Part shown: piece by piece, positions 60,661-64,000 of the stretch
Layout of the letters: every line of letters starts with the position of its first letter
Position numbering within the stretch: the stretch's first letter is position 1
DNA from: Temnothorax longispinosus
Lineage: Eukaryota; Arthropoda; Insecta; Hymenoptera; Formicidae
Direction: 5' to 3'
Assembly (NCBI RefSeq): GCF_030848805.1
Contig: NC_092359.1
Coordinates: 8,812,623 to 8,876,622, forward strand
DNA: 64,000 nucleotides
Made by a program: the position numbers and the translations under genes
The notes under the pieces: generated by a model
Told to the model about the DNA's origin: nothing
What the model saw: the letters and a program-made list of their open reading frames with translations, nothing else
The model's database searches: none

Positions 60661-62772
60661 CATGATTAAGAAAATTAATGACGGAAGGAGGTGACGCTGC
60701 TTCCAAACATATATAAATTATTCGATAAATATAAATATGCGCGTAAACTTTCGATGCTGTTGATGTCGAAAAATTTAACTGTCAAAGTGAACAAAGAGAG
60801 AACTCTTGTTATTAAAGATATAGATACAAAAAAATCGTCATAAATAACAGAAGCTTTCCGAGAGAAGAAATTACAGGCGCCCTAAAGTTTCATAATTCGA
60901 TTTTTAATTATTAAAATTTTTGTGATATTCTCATCGCGAATTTCTGTATAAAAGACGCAACGCGCATTAAAAAGGCGAAAATGGAAAGTGTGCTACCGCG
61001 ATCGCCGGAGGACGGTCATCCAGAAGATAAGGAACAAGGAATAAGGAATGCAAACATTCCGAGGTTGTCCGGCCGCGGAACGTGTTCCGAGAACGAGGCA
61101 CTAACGATAAAACGAGCAGCCTCTTCCGCCGTCGGCCTTTTCCCGGCGGTGCGGCGCACGGCGGCGTCCGCCCGACAGCGAGGATGTCGATGATCTCGAT
61201 CTGCAGATCCAACGCGTGTATACCCGACCGCGGCGTTAAGCGAAGGAAGGAAGGAAGAGGAATGCGCGTGGGACACAAACAGAAAGCGTGTGCATTTAGC
61301 GAGTAAAAGGTGCGCGCGCTTCCGCGAATTAATCTCTAATCCTTTTAACGACGCGTTGATTTGTATACCAGCTTAGTATTCTGAGACACCTAAGATAAAT
61401 TCTTAAAGTGTATATTTAAGTTAAAATTTAAGTTAATTAACAGATAAGTTATTTCATCGATTTTATTATTCATGATGGTTTACGTTCCCCTATGTAGTCT
61501 TATCTGTGAGATAATTGATAAGAATTAAAAATTAGAATAAAGAATTGATAATTTGAATTGTGTGATAAGGAGATTGGAAATTAAGATTGAAGGCCTATGA
61601 CGTTGTCGCGTGTACGACTTTACGTGAATTGTACTTACTGGAAAAGAGTTTGTGTCGAATCGGGATAGCGGACTGGCCAGGCTCCTAGCCGAGTGTCTCC
61701 AGAACTGCAACCGACGCGCGTTGCAACCGGCGGAGAATACGAATTAGCGCGAGGGGTCGAAAGAGAAGGGGAGACAGCCGAGGCAGAAGATCGATTCGGC
61801 TCCGTCGGGGCACGTTTATTTGACGCTTCGTCCCGTATAGTCCCCGCCGCCGCGGATTTATTATCCGAGCTTGACGCGCGGCAATCCTCGCAGAAAGACG
61901 CGCTCTTTACGTTCGCCCGATTATCGTTTGATTCACTAACGAGTAAAGCGCTAATTAAAAATGAGCGTCACGAGAAAAATGTAATTCCAATGCAACTCAA
62001 AAGATATTAAAATTAAATTTCAATTTTTTTGTATTATATTTTATAAAATCAATAAGTCGATCGTGCTAAACGAATTATATAACTGAAGTTATATTCAGTG
62101 TCACGAAAAAGTGCAATATATAGAATGTCAAAAGAGTTATTACATTTTTTATCTTGACCCGTTCTGTGGTATAAATCGTGTCTCCAATAAAAAGTGTAAA
62201 AATATAAGTATTACCATTATTTTATACTCTTGCAAACGTGAATGAAAATAGAACAGAAATTAGAACACTACTCTTTTTCTTTAAAATCTCTTGAAATAAA
62301 ATCTCTTTAAATAACACCGACGTCTCCTTCCGATCTTTATCATTTACCTATTTTTATGCGACACATTCATGCGTCATGATACACAGGTGATTTCGGGGGA
62401 ATTGTATTCTCTCGGGACCGTTTAATTACAGAATCGACTCATCAAGACCCGCGTTTTTTCATTGCGTGTCGTCTTACGATTACACCGCGTGCCCGACGCC
62501 CTTCTATAATCACAAGCTAGCTAAATATTCATGAATCTCGTTACAATGTACTTGCGATGACGGCAAAGAGGAATACCGATTTAATAGCGCGCCATATTTC
62601 CACACGCGATATGTAAAGATAAACTTGTACCGCAAACAAATCTGCCAGCCATTGATACAGTTTGACTCGAATATTATACGTATTGATAAAATTGATCCTC
62701 TTGTTATTTTACTATCCAATGAAATCAAAATGTTATCAAACCGTCATCGATACCTTTACACAGCGGGGTGTG

Positions 62773-62842
62773 CATAATAATAATAATAATAATAATAACA
62801 ATAATAATAATAGATAATAACAATAATAATAATAATAATAAA
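62773..62842. repeat. (AAT)n/(AAC) microsatellite
   Basis: About 70 bp of AAT/ATA triplets with occasional AAC and a TAG interruption. Confidence 0.9.
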
Positions 62843-63131
62843 TTACATTTCCGATCTCGTGAATGTTGATGAATCGCGAGAAGTAAGCAATTGACATTGT
62901 TCTACAGATTTTCACAACTTGGAAGCTGCGATATCGTCCCCAACCAACTTGTCATTTTTTTCGCTATCGCGCCTCGCGACATTTTTTAATAATTAAGACA
63001 ACCGCCGAATGTCGTTAGCGCTATACGAAATACCGGCGCACCGTTAGGGAACAATGGGAACGAGCGCGAACAATCGAGTTCGTTCGCTCTCAATCACCGT
63101 TCACGCTACAACGAATCTATTCGAAATCCAT

Positions 63132-63137
63132 TCTCTC

Positions 63138-63169
<32 letters not shown>
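63132..63169. repeat. (CT)n microsatellite
   Basis: Nearly 40 bp of CT dinucleotides with one early interruption. Confidence 0.9.
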
Positions 63170-63172
<3 letters not shown>

Positions 63173-64000
63173 CCCGTACGTATAAATGCACCTTAAAAGG
63201 CCGACATCCGAGGCGGATCGCGTGCACTCGTGACAGGTGCGCGGATAGAGGGGGAGGCAACGGATTAATTAATGGGCAGGACAACCGTAATTAAGCTTAA
63301 TTAGCTCGGTCGTTAGTCACTGTGTGTTTATACAGTGTGCTTGTGGGTATCGGTCGCCGCGGCCGCGCCGCATCGGGAGTCATCATTATCGACGAGCGCC
63401 GCGGTGACAAAAATCCATCCGATTCCGCTACGCAGCCGCGCGCGCGGCAATGTGTTTCGGAATTTTATTAAATCGCATGCAAATACCACATGATGTATCT
63501 CGCGAGATCGTTCGTTGGAATCGGCCGCGCGCCGCGCTATCTTCTCGCGCAATATATATTCCGAAATTTGCCATCCAACAAAGAATTTGTTACATTTCTC
63601 TCTGTACATTTATTTATTTGCGCGCGGACAATTTTTGCGGAAATATCGAAATAGACGCACGATGTTTTACGATATAAAGTGATGTATGTATGTTGTACAA
63701 TAATTAACATGCAATTTATGTAAATAAATTAAAATATGTGAAAACATGTGAAGATTCATTTACAAGAGACTCCCATTTGCCCATTTTTATTCTCGTTAAA
63801 AAAAAAGATGTATCGTTGAAAGCCGTAAATGATACTTTCACGGATATATAAATCACACTTTTATGAACGTGTTTTTTTTACTTTAATTCGTTTCTGCATA
63901 ATCGCCTTAAAATTCACAGTTAAGTTCACATACTTGAAACATAATTTTCTGGTGGCATTACTCGCGTAGCGCGATAACAAGAGAGAGCATTACCGTAAAT

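Larger units (their letters stand above)
60661..64000. other. Right-end stretch without recognised genes
   Basis: AT-rich DNA with one GC-rich patch (about 60980-61260), the (AAT)n and (CT)n microsatellites, and no frame resembling a known protein. Nothing else is seen. Confidence 0.5.

Noticed and set aside
1..64000. tRNA, rRNA, CRISPR array or autonomous transposon genes
   Set aside because: No cloverleaf-like tRNA, conserved rRNA sequence, regularly spaced repeats, or transposase/reverse-transcriptase frames were seen by eye. A tRNAscan or covariance-model search could still find something missed.

Overview
The window looks like nuclear DNA from an insect, most likely a hymenopteran and quite possibly an ant. 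The evidence is intron-rich gene structure, AT-rich introns alternating with CpG-rich islands, abundant (GA)n/(CT)n tracts, CpG that is not depleted, and short non-autonomous DNA transposons. I find no bacterial operons, tRNAs, rRNAs or CRISPR arrays. The species assignment is inference from sequence character only.

One protein-coding gene can be supported. It lies on the minus strand and spans at least 39-31795. It is the insect BAZ2A/BAZ2B orthologue (Drosophila toutatis), a large nuclear subunit of ISWI-type chromatin remodellers. I could place the 5' two-fifths or so of its coding sequence as thirteen coding exons whose splice phases all agree: the start-codon exon (31630-31795), an 18.9 kb first coding intron, then exons at 12525-12752, 11633-11818, 10884-11046, 10291-10537, 9787-10066, 9157-9542, 8550-8852 (MBD/TAM domain), 8029-8303, 7405-7486, 4279-4860, 224-289 and 39-83. 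The gene continues off the left edge into the Lys/Glu-rich coiled coil. The DDT, WHIM, PHD and bromodomain regions would lie beyond it. Without the 4279-4860 exon the joined coding sequence is 806 codons, and with it exactly 1000.

The most interesting object is the exon at 4279-4860. It is 582 nt (194 codons), open throughout, phase 0 at both ends, and flanked by a plausible acceptor and a strong donor. It encodes a CENP-B/Tigger/pogo-type helix-turn-helix followed by a Thr/Pro/Ser/Gln-rich tail. The reading frame has no ATG upstream of the HTH. It therefore reads best as an in-frame cassette (or alternatively spliced) exon that would put a transposase-derived DNA-binding domain inside the BAZ2 coiled-coil region, giving a candidate host-transposase fusion isoform.

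The 18.9 kb intron (12753-31629) carries most of the repeats: a TA-flanked MITE (15770-16057), a near-perfect palindromic MITE (16423-16597), a hairpin between them (16339-16410), a 138-bp foldback (18158-18295), a nested pair of elements with 3-bp TWA duplications (24634-25239 with 24749-25032 inside), and a strongly purine-rich (GA)n block at about 27.5-29.5 kb.

The right half (31796-64000) has no ORF I recognise. It is probably 5' non-coding: the first coding exon begins with a splice acceptor, so at least one non-coding 5' exon and the promoter lie further right. It contains CpG-rich islands (about 38.0-39.3, 52.9-53.7 and 59.0-60.7 kb), microsatellites and two more MITE-like elements (53695-54050 and 56829-57070).
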